DNA from: Ifrita kowaldi
Lineage: Eukaryota; Chordata; Aves; Passeriformes; Cinclosomatidae
Length of the DNA stretch: 64,000 nucleotides
Assembly (NCBI GenBank): GCA_013398055.1
Contig: VZRS01008262.1
Coordinates: forward strand, 3,733 to 67,732
Direction of reading: 5' to 3'
Part shown: positions 9,106-22,710 of the stretch, one piece after another
Layout: each line of letters begins with the position of its first letter
How positions within the stretch are numbered: the stretch's first letter is position 1
Notes under the pieces: model-generated
Database searches by the model: none
Seen by the model: the letters and a program-made list of their open reading frames with translations, nothing else
Told to the model about the DNA's origin: nothing
Made by a program: the position numbers and the translations under genes

Positions 9106-12100
9106 TTTAAAGTGTCTGTAGGTTAAGTATTTCAGAAATTTCCCCATGCTGACTACTAAACTGGTTTCAAATTAAATCTTGATTGATACTACCATTGAAG
9201 TTTTTAGTTGCATCTTAAGTGACTCATGTGATTTATTGCTGAGTTTTGATGTATTCAGACTCCACCTATCAGGACAGGTAAGTACTTAAACCCTCAGAGC
9301 GTGCCTGGGGGAAGCGTGCTTTCTGTATTTTTACATGTGGTGTACTCTTGTCTATCTGAGAAATTATATATGAGTACACCTGTGTTTTTTCTATAGTTCC
9401 TGCTAATGTAGTTTTTGACTAATGAGAACTGAAAATGTCTGATTTGACTGTTTCTAAGTGCAGCAAAGTAAGTCACACCATTTTTCCCTAAATAAGGTAA
9501 CTTGACACAAGTAACTACAATCTCCTGTGGTGCTTACAGGGAATTTTTTTTTCAAAATCTCGCCATAAATGTAATGCACATTTCTTTTGAAGAGCCCTTG
9601 TGTTAATGTGTAATCATCACTGTGTAGAGGTGGTAAATACTTGTTATATATCTAAATACTTGTAACCTCACCTGCAAACCAAGTTGCTTTTTCAGTGATC
9701 TGTTTTTGAACTGGGGGGAGTGTGCAAGTATTATGGAGGAATACTTGATTCAGATATTAGGCCACTTGGAATCCTAATAGCAGTCAACTCTGAAGAGTGC
9801 TGTGTATTGCAGTCATTTAGCTGTTGCCTTTTGTGCAGTCTTTTGTGTAGGAGAGTAGAAAATGCGACAGCATGGTGAGGAAAGAGAGGGGAAACTGAGT
9901 TTGGTGTCTTGAGCTCTTGTTTATGGATTTACAATTTTTATTTTATATTTTAAAAAATCAACATGATGTAAACTAGATAGTTGTACCTGTACGTATCAGC
10001 TTGGAACTAGAAGTTAGCATGGGTTGGTTGAAAAAAGATGTGTTAAGCCTGCAGCTGTTTGAGCAGTGTCTCTGTTAGCTATATAAGCTTAACTAGATCT
10101 CTAAATACTCCTATTCTCCATGTTAAGGCTAGGATCAAGATTCATACTTGCATTGCTTTTAAGGTGTAATCTCCCCTTCTGCCTTACAAGCTGGTCATTC
10201 ATCTATTTGTGTTCTACTTGTAGGTCTCTTGCCTTACAAGAGAAAGATGCATCTTGTAATCTCTTCCCAGACAATTTAACAGGAACTGTATCAGTGTTCT
10301 AGAAACTGGCGAGAGCTTTAGCATGAGAATTTGCTTGCAGTAGTTAAGAAAATTGAGATGCTGCCCAAATTTCTGCAAGTGGTGAGTTTTTTTCTCTTTG
10401 TCTATGCCTCCTTTATTGGAGAGAATTAAATTGCTTTTACTCAGCTAAAATAAGCCCTTCCACTTACGATCTCAATACTTTATTTCCATTGCTGCGCTGA
10501 TTTAATACAAGATGACTTCAGGATCTTTGAATTTGAAGCATTCATTATTTGACTGATACCTAAAATACATAATTTACTACTTTATACTAGCAGTTCTCAA
10601 CTGTAAAGTGTGTTAAGTGATACCTTAAACTTAGATGACAGATTTGAGGGAGTGGGGTGACAACTGCTGATTATAATGGACAAAATTACTCTATTCCATA
10701 GGCTTAGGAGGAACTTCAGATGGAGTCTTTGGGTCCCCTTTGTAGCTAATGTTTAATCAAATTAATTTTCCTAGATCAGTGAAGTATGGAAATAACTGCA
10801 GAGGTTCTGATGGCTGCCCATGCCTGGTGACACCATTGGTAAGACACACACACACACAAAGACTCATTCCAAACTGAGTGGAGATTGCATTTGTTCGTTT
10901 CAGAATCTCAGAAATGAAGACTGCTTTAGGCAGTTCTGGAGAAAGATGCCTCCTGATTTACATATCCCTGCTCAGAGACCTTTACATTTCCTTTACATTC
11001 ACCGCCAGTGTGCTGTCAACTGCCTACTGTTGACAAGTGTTTGATTGCAGTAGGGTATGCCTTTCCCTATTTCTAAGTACCTTCTTGAAATGTTGACTAT
11101 GGTGATTGATACAGTTTATAAAAAGACAAAAAAATTTAGCAGTGTTTTTGTATCCCCCATCCCTAAAGACCACTTTGAATGAAAGATCAGTGAAAGACTG
11201 GACTTGAAATGTAGCTGATGTTCCACAGTCCAGATGATAACTGGTTACTAATGGTGTTTCTTGCAGAGTCAGTTGATTAAGAAAAGGTTAGGCAGATAGG
11301 TCCTGTTCTGAAACTAATATTGAGAAGTTTGAAAAAACTTCAGAGATGGTAAAGTGGCATCGGGTGAAAAGTATTTCAGGGTGTTTAAAAACAGCTTTTG
11401 GGAATAAAGGCTGTTCTACATGATAGGCAAGATTGCTCTCTAATCCTCTTTCAGTACATGAGCTGTATAACTTTTTAGTGTTTTGAGTGGAATCGATGTG
11501 ACTACTCCTTTGTGAGTAGTCAAAATGGCATGGAATGTTTCAGGTGATGATTTACATTGCACAAGAGTGGCAAGGTTTTGACTTGCTCAGTGATAATAAT
11601 GCTATTTTATTTCTGCTGGAAACATCTTGATGTGTTTTTAATCTTTTATGGGACTGAATGATGTTCTTGGTTTATAGTTGTGCTGAAGCATACATATGGC
11701 TTGTCTCACATTCTAACTACCACTGGAGCTAGAACTTAAATCTTTTTGCTCTGAGAAATGTTGACAAATACTATGTGGAGTTTTGTTTGTGTTTTTGTTT
11801 TGTTTAGGGTTGAAATTGTCAGGTAGCCAGTAGAGTAGTAAGAAATACTGGCACTAATCCTTCCAATTGACACACAGGGAATAACTGCCATATATGCCCA
11901 CTGGTATGTGTATTGCAGCCCAAATGCACTAGGCTTTTTATATACGATTTTTTTTTGCCACACAGTATAACTGTAAGATGATTGTGTAATACTTGGCTTG
12001 TTCTCATACTGTGTGAAGGATTGAAATCTTGAAACAAGCCTGTAGATTCTCTTGCTTTGGCTTTTCCTGTTTTTCTTAAAGTTAAGAATGTGTGGAATCA

Positions 12101-14259
12101 GTTTTCAGCTTGCTGAATAGTAGCTTTACATTTTCTTGCTGTTGTCTATCAGACTTTTACAAAAAAAAAATGCAGCTTTTCTTTAAATCTATTTTTCAGC
12201 TTCTAGAATGTCTCCTGCTCTTTCTAAGTAGCCCTAAAATAGAGGATCCAGAGCTTTTCTTCAATTGGTTATCCTTGTACTAACAGAAGTCCTCACCCAC
12301 TCAGCTTTTAAGATTGTAGGGAGAAACTTTATTGTAAGGAATGCCCCTAGCCATCAGGGACTTGGATCTCTCCTAGCCTTGGTAAATCGCACATCCTCTT
12401 GAGTCAAAAGCCTGCAGTGCAGTCCCTCAAATCATGTGAGAGGATTAGAATTTTACATTGAGTTTGTTAGCAGTGAAGTTTGTTCTGAGTTAAGTATAAA
12501 AATGAGTAACATACCATCTGTTTAATTTTTTTAAGTTAATTTCTAAAATTATGTCAAGTTTTTAGGTTTGCAATAGTGTAGTTCCCTTTAAAAATAAAAA
12601 AGTCCTGCAGCTCCATTCAAACAGATTGCCTGGTTTAAAGTACAGATAGCTGATGAATAATAAGTCTTTCTGTATAAATTAAAAGATGTGTAAACTGAAG
12701 TCCAACATCTAACACAAAAGAGCTGCTGATCTTACTCTCCAAATCTAAGCTTTCCTCATCCCATCCTTTGGTACTTCAAAGCTAATGCCGACAGGAAAAG
12801 GGGTAAATACCCAGAGGGTAAAGTTGAGCATCAAAATCTGCTGAAGCAAAAACAAAAGAGAAGACTTCTTAACAAGACCCCACAACCCCTTACTATCCAG
12901 TGATTCTGATTTAAAACAAAGTCCTCTCTGTATGCAGAAGTGTGGTTGAGGTTTTTTCGTGGGTTTGAGGTCTTTTTTTTCACCATTTGAAGATTACCAG
13001 GTGTTACGGGAGAACAAGGAATAAGTAACCTGCTTGCCTTTCTGGTCCCCTGCAGGTGAAACATTTGGGTATTTACAACCAATGTGCCCGTTCTTTTTAT
13101 GGAGACTTACCATCTTCATTCCTGTTTACCCTGGACATCTCCCTTGTGGACTCTAGAACATGTGTTCCAAACTGTTGCTGTGTTTGTAGAGTTCTTTATA
13201 TACCCAAAGCCATGAAGGTAAGTCAACGATGTTGGGAGTTGATGTTTTTGTGGGTCATCAAAAAAGCTAAGGATGGATAACAAGGTGACAGGAGCAATGC
13301 GTGTATTGTGAATAAACACAGCCTACTGTGTATGTAAGTGAATATTTGTCAAAGATTTTGAAGAGCAAAAAACAGCTGTATGGACTTGGGAAAAGAGCCA
13401 CAAGTGTTAACGTGCCCCACTTAAAAAAGAACATCTTGTATAATGTATATATATAATTTTTAATCTCACTTCAGAGAGGTCCTAAGATAGATGTCCTTCA
13501 TCACCAGCTAATAACATGATTGTCCACATCCTTTTGTTTTCTTTTGTTATCAGTAAGGTTGCTGTACCATCAGTTGTTAAAGTTCCTCCAAATGTACCTG
13601 TAAATCACTCTTCCTCTTTTCACACCAAAACACATTGGAGCCTGTTTGAATTTCTTAGAACATAGCTAAGATAGGCTGATCAGCTACTACACATGTGGGA
13701 GTGGACAATTAACAGTTGCCTTAACATCAGAGTTGGGATCAAGCAGTGCTAAATGTTCTACAATATTACTTTTTGGAGCTGCTTATGTGGGCCTGTTCTC
13801 CATAGGTATCATGGGGGTACTGGAGTCATTGGGATGGAGTAATGTGTCTGGCCTGTCCCTCTTCTCACCCTGCAGATGTCTGCTGAATGTCTGCATTTTG
13901 TATTACTGGTCAGATTTTGTATTTCTCCCTGACTTGCCATAATACTATGTGAAGGATTTTGGGTCAGGCCAGGTTGCAGGCCAGTGTTGTAGCATTTCCT
14001 AAAAGAAACACTAGAGATCCTGCGTAGTCTAACCCAGTTCTGAATCTGACTGAGTGAACACCCTCTTCGTAAAAACACAAGTGCTGTGTGAAATGGATAT
14101 GTAGAAAGGATGGTGCCTTCCTACTTTTGTGTCCAGGCCCTAAATACTGCATTATAAATGTCTTTCAGTGAAGGGTTTATTTCTGCAACTGAAATTTGCA
14201 CTTTTTGAGGTATAAAGATTTCTATGTATTTCTATATAAATGCTTCTATTAATACATTA
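9106..14259. other. Intergenic, no gene seen
   Basis: No exon, RNA gene or transposon was recognised. Open frames are short and have no family resemblance. Minor content: an (AC)n run of about 13 bases at 10844-10857 and an A10 run near 12162. The sequence is the start of the gene-poor stretch that continues to the end of the window. Confidence 0.7.
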
Positions 14260-16040
14260 GCAACAAAAGGAGGGATAAGGAGAATCTTCATCTTCTATTT
14301 GATGCAGGAGGAAACAATAACAAATTATGAGGAAAAGGCTGAGGTACTTAATGCCTTCTTTACCTCAGTCTAGTAGTAAGACCAGTTATTGTCTGGTTAG
14401 GCAGCCTCCTGAGCTGGAAGACAGGGACAGGCAGCAGGATGAAGCCTCCATAATCCAAGGGTAAACGGTGAGTTAAGGATCTGCAACTTTCAACAGTGCT
14501 TAGACACGTGCAAGTCTATGAGGCTAGATGGGATCTACCAAAGGCTACTGAGAGAGGTGGCAGATGTGCTTATCACCACTTTCCATCACTTACCAGCAGC
14601 CCTGGCTAACTGGGAGGTCCCAGATGGTTGGAAGTTAGGTGTCACATTTGCCGTCTTCAAGAACAGGCAGAAGGAAGATGTGAGGAACTACAGGCCTGTC
14701 AGCCTGACCCCAGTGCCAGGGAAGGTTATGGAGCAGATCTTGAGTGCAATGACACAGCACATGCAGGACAGCCAGGGGATCTGCACCAGCCAGCAGGGGT
14801 TTAGGAAACGCAGGTCCTGCTTGAACCTGCATCCTATGACAAAGTGACCTGCTTAGTGAATGAGGGAAAGAGTGGATGTTACCTGTCTAAACTTCAGTAA
14901 GGCCTTTGACACTGTCTCCCACACCATTTTCCTTGAGAAAAAACTGCCTCTTCATGACTTGGACAGGTTCAGTCCTTGCTGGGTAAAACTGGCTGGATGG
15001 CTGGGCCCAGAAAGTGGTGGTGACTGGAGTTAAATCCAGTTGGCATCTGGTCACAAGTGGTGTTCCCCAGTATTGGAGTCCAGGGCATATTGGGACCAGT
15101 TCTGTTTAATGTCATTGTCAGTGATCTGGATGAGGGGATTGAGTACTCCCTTGTTTTGCATACTTTCTGCCCAAATTGAGCAGGGGTGTTTCTCCTGGAG
15201 GGTAGGAAGGCTCTGCAGAGGACCCTCAACAGGCTGGTGTGCTGAGTCCTATGGTATGACGTTAAACCAGACAAAGTGCCAGATCCTGCCCTCGGGTTGC
15301 AATGGCCTCATGCAGTGCTCTAGGCTTGGGGAAGCGTGGGTGGAAGATGCCCACAGGAAAAGGAGCTGAGGGTGCTGGTTGACAGTGGCTGAACATGAGC
15401 CAGCTGTGCCCAGGTGGCCAAGAAGGCCAATGGCATCCTGGCCTGTGTCAGCAATAGTGTGGCCAGCAGGACCAGGGCAGTGATTGTCCCCCTGTACTTA
15501 ATGCTGGCAAAGCTGCACCTTGAATACTGTGTCCAGTTCTGGGCCCCTCACTGCAAAAAGGACATTGAGCTGCTGGAGCATGTCCAGAGAAGGGCAAGAG
15601 AGCTGGTGAAGGGTCTGGAGCACAAGTCCAATGAGCTGCTGAGGGAGCTGGGGTTGTTTAGTCTGGAGTAAAGGAGGCTTGAGGGGGAACCTTATCACTG
15701 TCAACAACTACCTGAATGGAGGTTGTAATGAGGGGGGGGGGTCAGTCTCTTCTCCTAGGTCACAAGCAGTAGGACAAGCAAGAGGAAAAGGCCTCAAATT
15801 GCATCAGCGAAAGTTTAGATTGGATATTAGGGAAAATTTTGTCACTGAAGTGTTTATCAAGCTTTGGAACAGGCTGCCCAGGGAGATGGCTGAGTCACCA
15901 TCCCTGGAGGTATTTAAAAGACATGTAGATGTGCCACTTAGGGACCTGATTTAGTGGTGGACTTTGCAGTGTTAGGCTAATGGTTGGACTCAATGACCTG
16001 AAAGGTCTTTTCCAACCTCAACAATTGTATGATTCGATGA
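14260..16040 (+). mobile_element. CR1 LINE, 5'-truncated and inactivated (copy A)
   Basis: CR1 is the main non-LTR retrotransposon of birds. This copy covers the middle to the end of ORF2 and the 3' end. Recognisable pieces: EKAEVLNAFFTSV near 14330-14370; the reverse transcriptase block with NYRPVSLTPVPGKVMEQIL at 14688-14744; LNFSKAFDTVSH at 14887-14922; and the C-terminal part with PLYLMLAKLHLEYCVQFWAP near 15500 and NRLPREMAESPSLEVFKRHV near 15865-15930. The pieces lie in different frames with stops between them. The catalytic Asp of the first RT box is Asn here (AAC, 14890-14892) and the FADD box is not recognisable. The 3' end reads CCAACCTCAACAATTGTATG and then ATTCGATGATT, a decayed octamer tail. 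The 5' boundary is approximate. Confidence 0.93.
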
Positions 16041-19000
16041 TTGTCAGTGGCATGATGTTAAATAACGTCATAAGTGGCTGTTGTGTACAGCAATTATAAT
16101 TTGAAGAATATCCCTCATTCCCTCTATTGCTTGGCTGGAGGTAAAACCTTGTGCAGCCTGTTACTGTTAGAGTGCACAGCAGTCCTAATGCTGGAGTTCT
16201 CAACCCACTGTGTACCAAGGGGTTAATTTGTTTCCATCACTGGGGATTTGAATTCCTTGTCTGTGCTGAGGTCACTGTCACTGTTAAATGACAGATGTCT
16301 TTCTGAAAATCCCTTGCATCTTTCCTTGTGTTGTAAAGTTCAGTGACTGCAATAACAGGGTGTTGTTCTTTAATAACTGTTAAATTTATTCTTTAGAGAA
16401 TTTACAAAGATGTCCTATTGCTCTGGGAGAGCTCCCTTGATGCCAAACTCTGCATTTTCTTTTTGCATAATGCCTACAGATTTAGAGCCACTGTACTCCC
16501 AGTTGTATAGCTTCTGTATCCCTTGTTCAGTGCTGCTGAAATACTCGTAAATCTCCTTTCTTCTAGTGGCTTTGTGCAGCAGCTGGGATATGACAATAAG
16601 GTCCCTGATCTATAATTCCAGACAGCCCCAGAGGGTGAACAGATCGACCAATCCTCATCCCCAACGTAAGCCCAGGGAACTCACTGTCCCTGGGAGGTAG
16701 TTGTCTAATGCTTTCTATTTGTATTCTGCATGAAACTCTTCTTGATGCTGGACTGTTGTTCACTTAGAGAATTATCCAGTGCACAGTATATAAACTCCCA
16801 CTAGAGATTGAATGCATGTAAATAAAGCATGCCTTAAGTCTAGCATAATGTAACATTAAGTGAGAAGAAATAGACTCAATCTAAGCACCTTGTAAAGCTG
16901 CATTCACTGCTAAGATCTGCACAATGCAGTCACAATCTGCATTTCTATGTCACACGGATAAGAAGTAAGGAGGACAGCTGTATATAGGTTTTCTAATTCC
17001 AGGGATTTCCTGGCTTTTTATTGATTCGATGAGAATACAACACTGGCTTTTTAAAATAACAGCTGTTTTTAAATACTCTTGTGGAATAGCAACATTTATG
17101 TTGTAACAAAGAGACGTAGTTTGAAAAATGTGATTGATTGACCTTTATGCTACACACGCCTCATGAAAATGTTACTTTATACTCTGTTTTCACACTACCC
17201 AAAAGCCTGGCAGGCATTTCAGAGTACAGACAGAAGATGATCCCTGCCCTATAGCTGTTGGAATCTCCTTGTAATCTCTAGCTATATTCACTTCAGCTGT
17301 ATGATTTTTGCAACTTTCATGTCTGTGTAGCAGCATTGACATGTATTTTAACTATAAATTATTTAGAACATATCTGCTTGAAAGCTAGTACTCATTTACT
17401 CATAAACCTCCATCATCTGCTTAAACATTGAGATTAATGAAGTGTAAAAGGCTATTTTTAAGTGTGAGGTGTTCTGCACATGCTATCAGTCTTTGATTGC
17501 ACGTGGTTTATCCAAGCAGCTTTAATGCTGACAAAATTGTCAGACCAGTTTTATTTTCTGCAACAGCTTTAAAGGAGATTAAACTGTTTCAGTTTAGTGA
17601 TTCGCTATTTGCCAGAAAAATATATTCAGTATATGGAAAGTAGTCACATTTTGATAGAAGTAGTGTGCTCTGTGCCAAGACCCCCCCCTGCATCAAGGCC
17701 AATGGCAGCAGCACAGGCAGGGCAGCACCCAGCCTGCTTTAGTAAGGTTGAGTGTTGGATACCTCATCAGCACTACTCTTACCAAACTTGTGGTTCTGCT
17801 GATACTACAGAAATACAATTCCATAGATGTTCTTTGAAAGCTAATCTATAAAGAAAAGATGGAATCTTTTCTTATTTCCATCTGTAATTTCACATTAGTT
17901 TCTTGTGCATATTTTTAAGAGCTGGTAGTCTTCTCTGTAATTCCTCCAGAAAGGTAATGTGCCACTGGTCTGCTAGAAGGCATAAGAATAGCTAACTTAC
18001 AGAGGACAAACCATGCAAGTCATATTTGACTTGTATTTCAGCCCCCTTTGTAAAGATAGCTCTACATTTATGGTCTTTAACCTGTCCTATCTCAGATGGG
18101 AATTCAGGAAGGCTGAGAAAAAAATCCTATTTAAAGTGCTATTTTAAACAAATGATTCCGTTTCCCAAGTTAAATATCAAAGTGTATAAATTCATCCCTA
18201 ATAAACTTGGATTTATACTGAGTTAAAGATTATTAAACTGCAGTAGCCTGTTTGAATTAGGGTGGTGTTTGTTTTCATATGATCTAAACAAAGGATATCT
18301 CAAGATCTGAAAGTAAATGTAAAATAATCAGTCTCTTTAGTCTTAGTTAATTGCAGCAAAATTCAGTAGGGACAAAATCCTTGTGAATGTAAGAACATTT
18401 TCATCAAGCAGTGTTCAGAGCACTCAAAGTTCTGTGCCAAAGCACTGGGGTTTCCTAATTACTTTTGCATAAGAGCTAAGCACTGTGCTTGTTGAGGAGA
18501 TGGACCTTATTGGTTACAATATTTATGTAATGTATGATGTAACATAGTCTTAGCTGAAATGAATTTCACTTCAACGTTAATTTGTATTTGTTTTATCCAT
18601 GCTGCTCTCAGGAGGTTTGTTTTATCTGGAGATTCATGACAATATGATTTCTTGGACATTAAATACGGCCAAAATAAGGGAAGACCTTCATTGAAGAGAA
18701 CTAGCTTGCTTCCATTTCACAGATTTTTCAAACAATCAGATTATCATTTTGTTTCTTACCAAAAATGCTCACAGACTTTATCAAACTTCTTTAACAGTGT
18801 TTGAAACATTTTTCTTTATGATTGAGAATGGTTTTTGAGAAAGTACAAGTATTTCAAAATGTTTAAAGCATGAAAGCATGGGACATTTTAAATGCAGCGG
18901 GATTTTTTGGTGAAAGTTTTATTCTTACAAAAAGGGATTATGTCAAGCAACAAGCCCCCAACTTCCTGCCTTACAGAAGTTGTGGGTCTCAGAATGTGAG

Positions 19001-20453
19001 TTTTACTTGCTGTTTTTCTAGATGCTGTAGCTTTTACTTCTTTTCATTAATATCATAAATACTTACTTAATTTCTGTAGAAGTAAGCTGAGGGAATATGT
19101 CAAAATCAGAGGCAGCTAAATCCCACATATTTGTTAGGATATTATCCTCATTTACCCTTTTGCTCTCTTCTGAGTGTCTTTTGCTCCATTTGGAATCTTC
19201 CATGTCTCAAGCCTGTGGAGGGTGCCATAATGTGCCAGGGTACCCTGTTGTGCTAATTGTTCTTTCTACATATTAGCTACGTCAAACAAATCTTTTTTCT
19301 TAGGTTTTCGTCGTTGTAAATCAAGACTGACTTACTTTCTTTCCTGCCTCTCTTGATTCCTTCTTCCCCTATCACATTTCCTTTTTCCACTCATGGTCTC
19401 TAATTTGTCATCAAAGTGGTAAGGATATTTTATACAGACTGATTGCTTCTTCCTTATCCCTCAGTTCTATCACTGTTTTTTACAACCTGAGTCAATGATA
19501 AAGGTTGCTGGAAGTGTAAGTATGGACAGACAGGCAAGTATGAATCTTTGAAAGAACATAAAGAAGGAGTTATCCATTTTCTGATATTTTTGTTTACTAT
19601 ATATTTATAGTAGAAAGTATATTTAAATCCAGATGCAATTGTAGCACTGAACACTTATGTTCAGATTGATCTAACTTCAGTGTACCTTTTCTATTTCAAA
19701 ACTAAAGTGCCTGAGATTTTGAGTGACTAAAATAAGACACATGAAACCCAGAACAAGGATGCAATGTTTCCTGAGTCCTTTCATTTAATTTCAGACCCCT
19801 ACTCACTTCCTGTAAGAGGTTTTTAACTGTTTAGTTCCCAAGAATCATATTTTCTCTCCACATGGAGTTTGGCCATGAGTTTTTTCCCCCAAAATTATTG
19901 GGGAATTCTTTTTCCTAACTTAAGAAAAACAATCCCTATTATAAGGGGCTTGATTTTTATTTTTTTTTAAGTTTAAATCGATGTTCATCTTTTGTGAAAT
20001 CCTTTTGGACTTCTTTGGCAGACTGGCATAAACTCAAGCTGGTGAGCCTTTTTTAACATTACAGTAGCAGTGTACAAATGCAGAATGTTTATGTTTTCCC
20101 TAGCAATAGTACATTTCTACTTCTAGTTTTGTTGAACTTGCATGATGGAGTACAGTTGTGGTGATACTACTTTAAAATCCTTAACTGTCCTCATAAAACT
20201 TCTTGTATTTGTTCCTTTCCTTTGCGTGGGTCAGAAAACATAACCCTTCACAGGAGAACAGGCTTCAGGTTGCTCCAGTTCTATCAGTGGAGATAAACTA
20301 CTTTCTTAAAGTCGTAGGGGTTAGGTGCTTTACATTGACCTCCCAGTTTGAAGAGCTGTTATGGGTTGGGAAAGGATTGCGTTGAAGAAATTTTGTTGTG
20401 GCCCTTCTAGTTTTTTATTTGTTTGGCTGCTATTTGGGAGCACTGGTAGTTAC

Positions 20454-20517
20454 CAAAACAAGACCAAACAAGAAAACCCCAAGCCAAACAAAACCCCCCC
20501 AAACAAAACACCAAAAA
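20454..20517. repeat. A/C-rich low-complexity tract
   Basis: The stretch is made of AAACC, CAAACA and ACCCC runs on the + strand, with almost no T for some 60 bases. It is a simple-sequence tract; complementary T/G-rich reading is on the other strand. No transposon body is attached. Confidence 0.7.
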
Positions 20518-20817
20518 TATTCTGGAATGAGTGGTAGTATCACAGTGAAGCATTGCTTTAGAAGTAACTGAATAAGAGTCAAGCAAGGATTCTCTGCTTG
20601 CTTTTAGCTCTTCCAAAGACTTCTGATGTCTTGTGGGAATTCATTTAGTAATGGTTAATCTTCTCATTTGTATAAGGAAATTATAAAAGTTAATAAAGCA
20701 GCTGAAAATATTTTGAGATTCCAAGTGAGAGAGTCTACCACAGAATTGCATATTTTGTTGCTACCATGACTTAATAACCCCAGGACTTCTGTGTTCTTTT
20801 CTGAAGAAGACACTTTC

Positions 20818-20861
20818 ATTTAATTCCTTTTTCATGAACAAAATTTAATTCCTTTTTCATG
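20818..20861. repeat. Exact 19-bp direct repeat, period 25
   Basis: ATTTAATTCCTTTTTCATG occurs at 20818-20836 and again at 20843-20861, separated by AACAAA. It is most simply a local tandem duplication, possibly by replication slippage. A target-site duplication is unlikely, because nothing lies between the copies. Confidence 0.85.
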
Positions 20862-22710
20862 TGCTTGCTCAGTGTTTCAGTCCTTGAATTTCCAAAGTGG
20901 ATCTCCATGGTTTCCATTCAAAAGCTTGTTATTTCTTGCATTTGAAGCTCATCAGGTTTTCAGGTCCTCTTGAAAGACTTGCGGTTTTTTTTGGTTTTTT
21001 TTTCTTTTCTGGGAGGTTCACAAAAAAGGAGTTGTTGTTCTTTAAAACAAGCTCAGGATTAAAAAGAAACCCCAACAAAGTCTGAATTGCTGAGTCTGTC
21101 TGGCTATCTGTCTTTAGACTTTATAATGGAGCCCACTGGTGTAGTTTCTGTGCAGCAGTGTGGTTAATAAAATGAGATCCCAAGTGAACTTGGAGGCTTT
21201 TTATCCTCTGTGGTGGTAGACAGCAGAGCCTGGTGTAATCCTGAGATGATCAGTGTTGATTTGTTAGCTTTGTCAGGGAGTGGAACCTAGACCATGACTG
21301 AGAAAAGGCCTTTTTGCCCCTTCTCACTCACTGTATAGTGTATGCTCTTCTCGCATCTTTACAAGCTTTACAGAGCAGGAGCTGTCTCAGAAGTTTTGCC
21401 CTTAACCCTAACAGGAAGTAACTTTTACTCACCATCCTGATTCTTGGGTTTTAGTAAGAATCAGATCTGAAGGGTTGCTAATATGACTGGAATAAAACAT
21501 GTTGGAAAAATCACTAATGGGGGCTCATTCTGTGTGAAGAAGGGCTTTTCTCTGGAGTAAATCAAGAGCATGTCTAAAAAAGGTGTGCTCCCTTTGTCTT
21601 GCTTCATACTGGATTTCAAGGAGTAGAATTAACAAAGAGGGTGTAACCTGTGTGTTTATCCTCAGTAGATGCAAATGCTTCATTATGTTTTAAGGTTACT
21701 GACATACTCTGGATGTTTGACCTGGTGTGCTGTAGTGTGCAACACAAGTGGCATGCGTCATCTGTCTTAGTTTAGGACTTCATTAAAATGCAATGGAGAT
21801 TCATTATATTCCATGTACACCTAGTTTTGGCTGATGGCCTCACTTAACAAAAGGTGAGGGGATGGGGTGGAAGGTGTCTCCTTGGCTTTTAATTTCACAT
21901 AAGCAATAGTTGGTTTATTCCTATTTGGTTTTAGCCATCATGATATTAAGGACATTGTCTCAGTCTCCTTATTTCATAGGACCAACTGGGGACATGGGAA
22001 ATACTCACTGGAAGCTCTTACCTTCAGTGGGAGGGGAGAATGGACGGAAAATGGCATTCAAAGAGGAGGTTTTTTTCTTTTGGTGTTTTAATTAAGTGTG
22101 TATTGCAAGAAAGCAGTGAACAAGGTTTAAAGCAGGTTTAAAAAGGAGCAGTAAAACTGTTGCCATCTAAATTACAGTGTCTGAGTGTAGTAATCATTGT
22201 ATTGAATCTGTAATCACAAGTATTTGGCACAAATAAAACTTAAATTTCTCATGGAAGAAGCAGAGTAATGAAGAGAGGTTTTCTACTTCTGTTTCAGTGA
22301 TTTCAGTTATAGATGTTCAGCACTTTTTAGTGCAACAGGAAGAAAATCTACAGAGCAGACTGATTCCTGCTTTCTTGTCCAGGTCTTGCCTCTTATAACA
22401 GCAAAACAAACCTGGAATTTTTGAGGAATATAGCTTGTAAAAAGAAAGGGACTGTGAGAGAAAGCAGAGGTAGAAGCGTTGCTGTTGTCCTTCATGCACT
22501 GAAATGGAATGTCTATGCTTGGTAGCCTCAGTAATGGATGACTAAATGAGTAATTTTGGGACAGTGTCTTACAGCTGAATATAATTAAAAGCATTTAGCG
22601 ATCATTCCTTCAATTGTACTTCTCATGTTTAATCATAAACTGGTTGGTTGGTGGGTTTTTATCATATTTTCAAAAACAGTTTTAGAGAATTCACGTAGCG
22701 TTTATAGTGT

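Larger units (their letters stand above)
16041..22710. other. Intergenic, no gene seen
   Basis: No exon or RNA gene was recognised over 6.7 kb. Minor content: an A/C-rich low-complexity tract near 20454-20517 and a 19-bp direct repeat at 20818-20861 (both listed separately). Open frames are short and chance-like. Confidence 0.65.
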
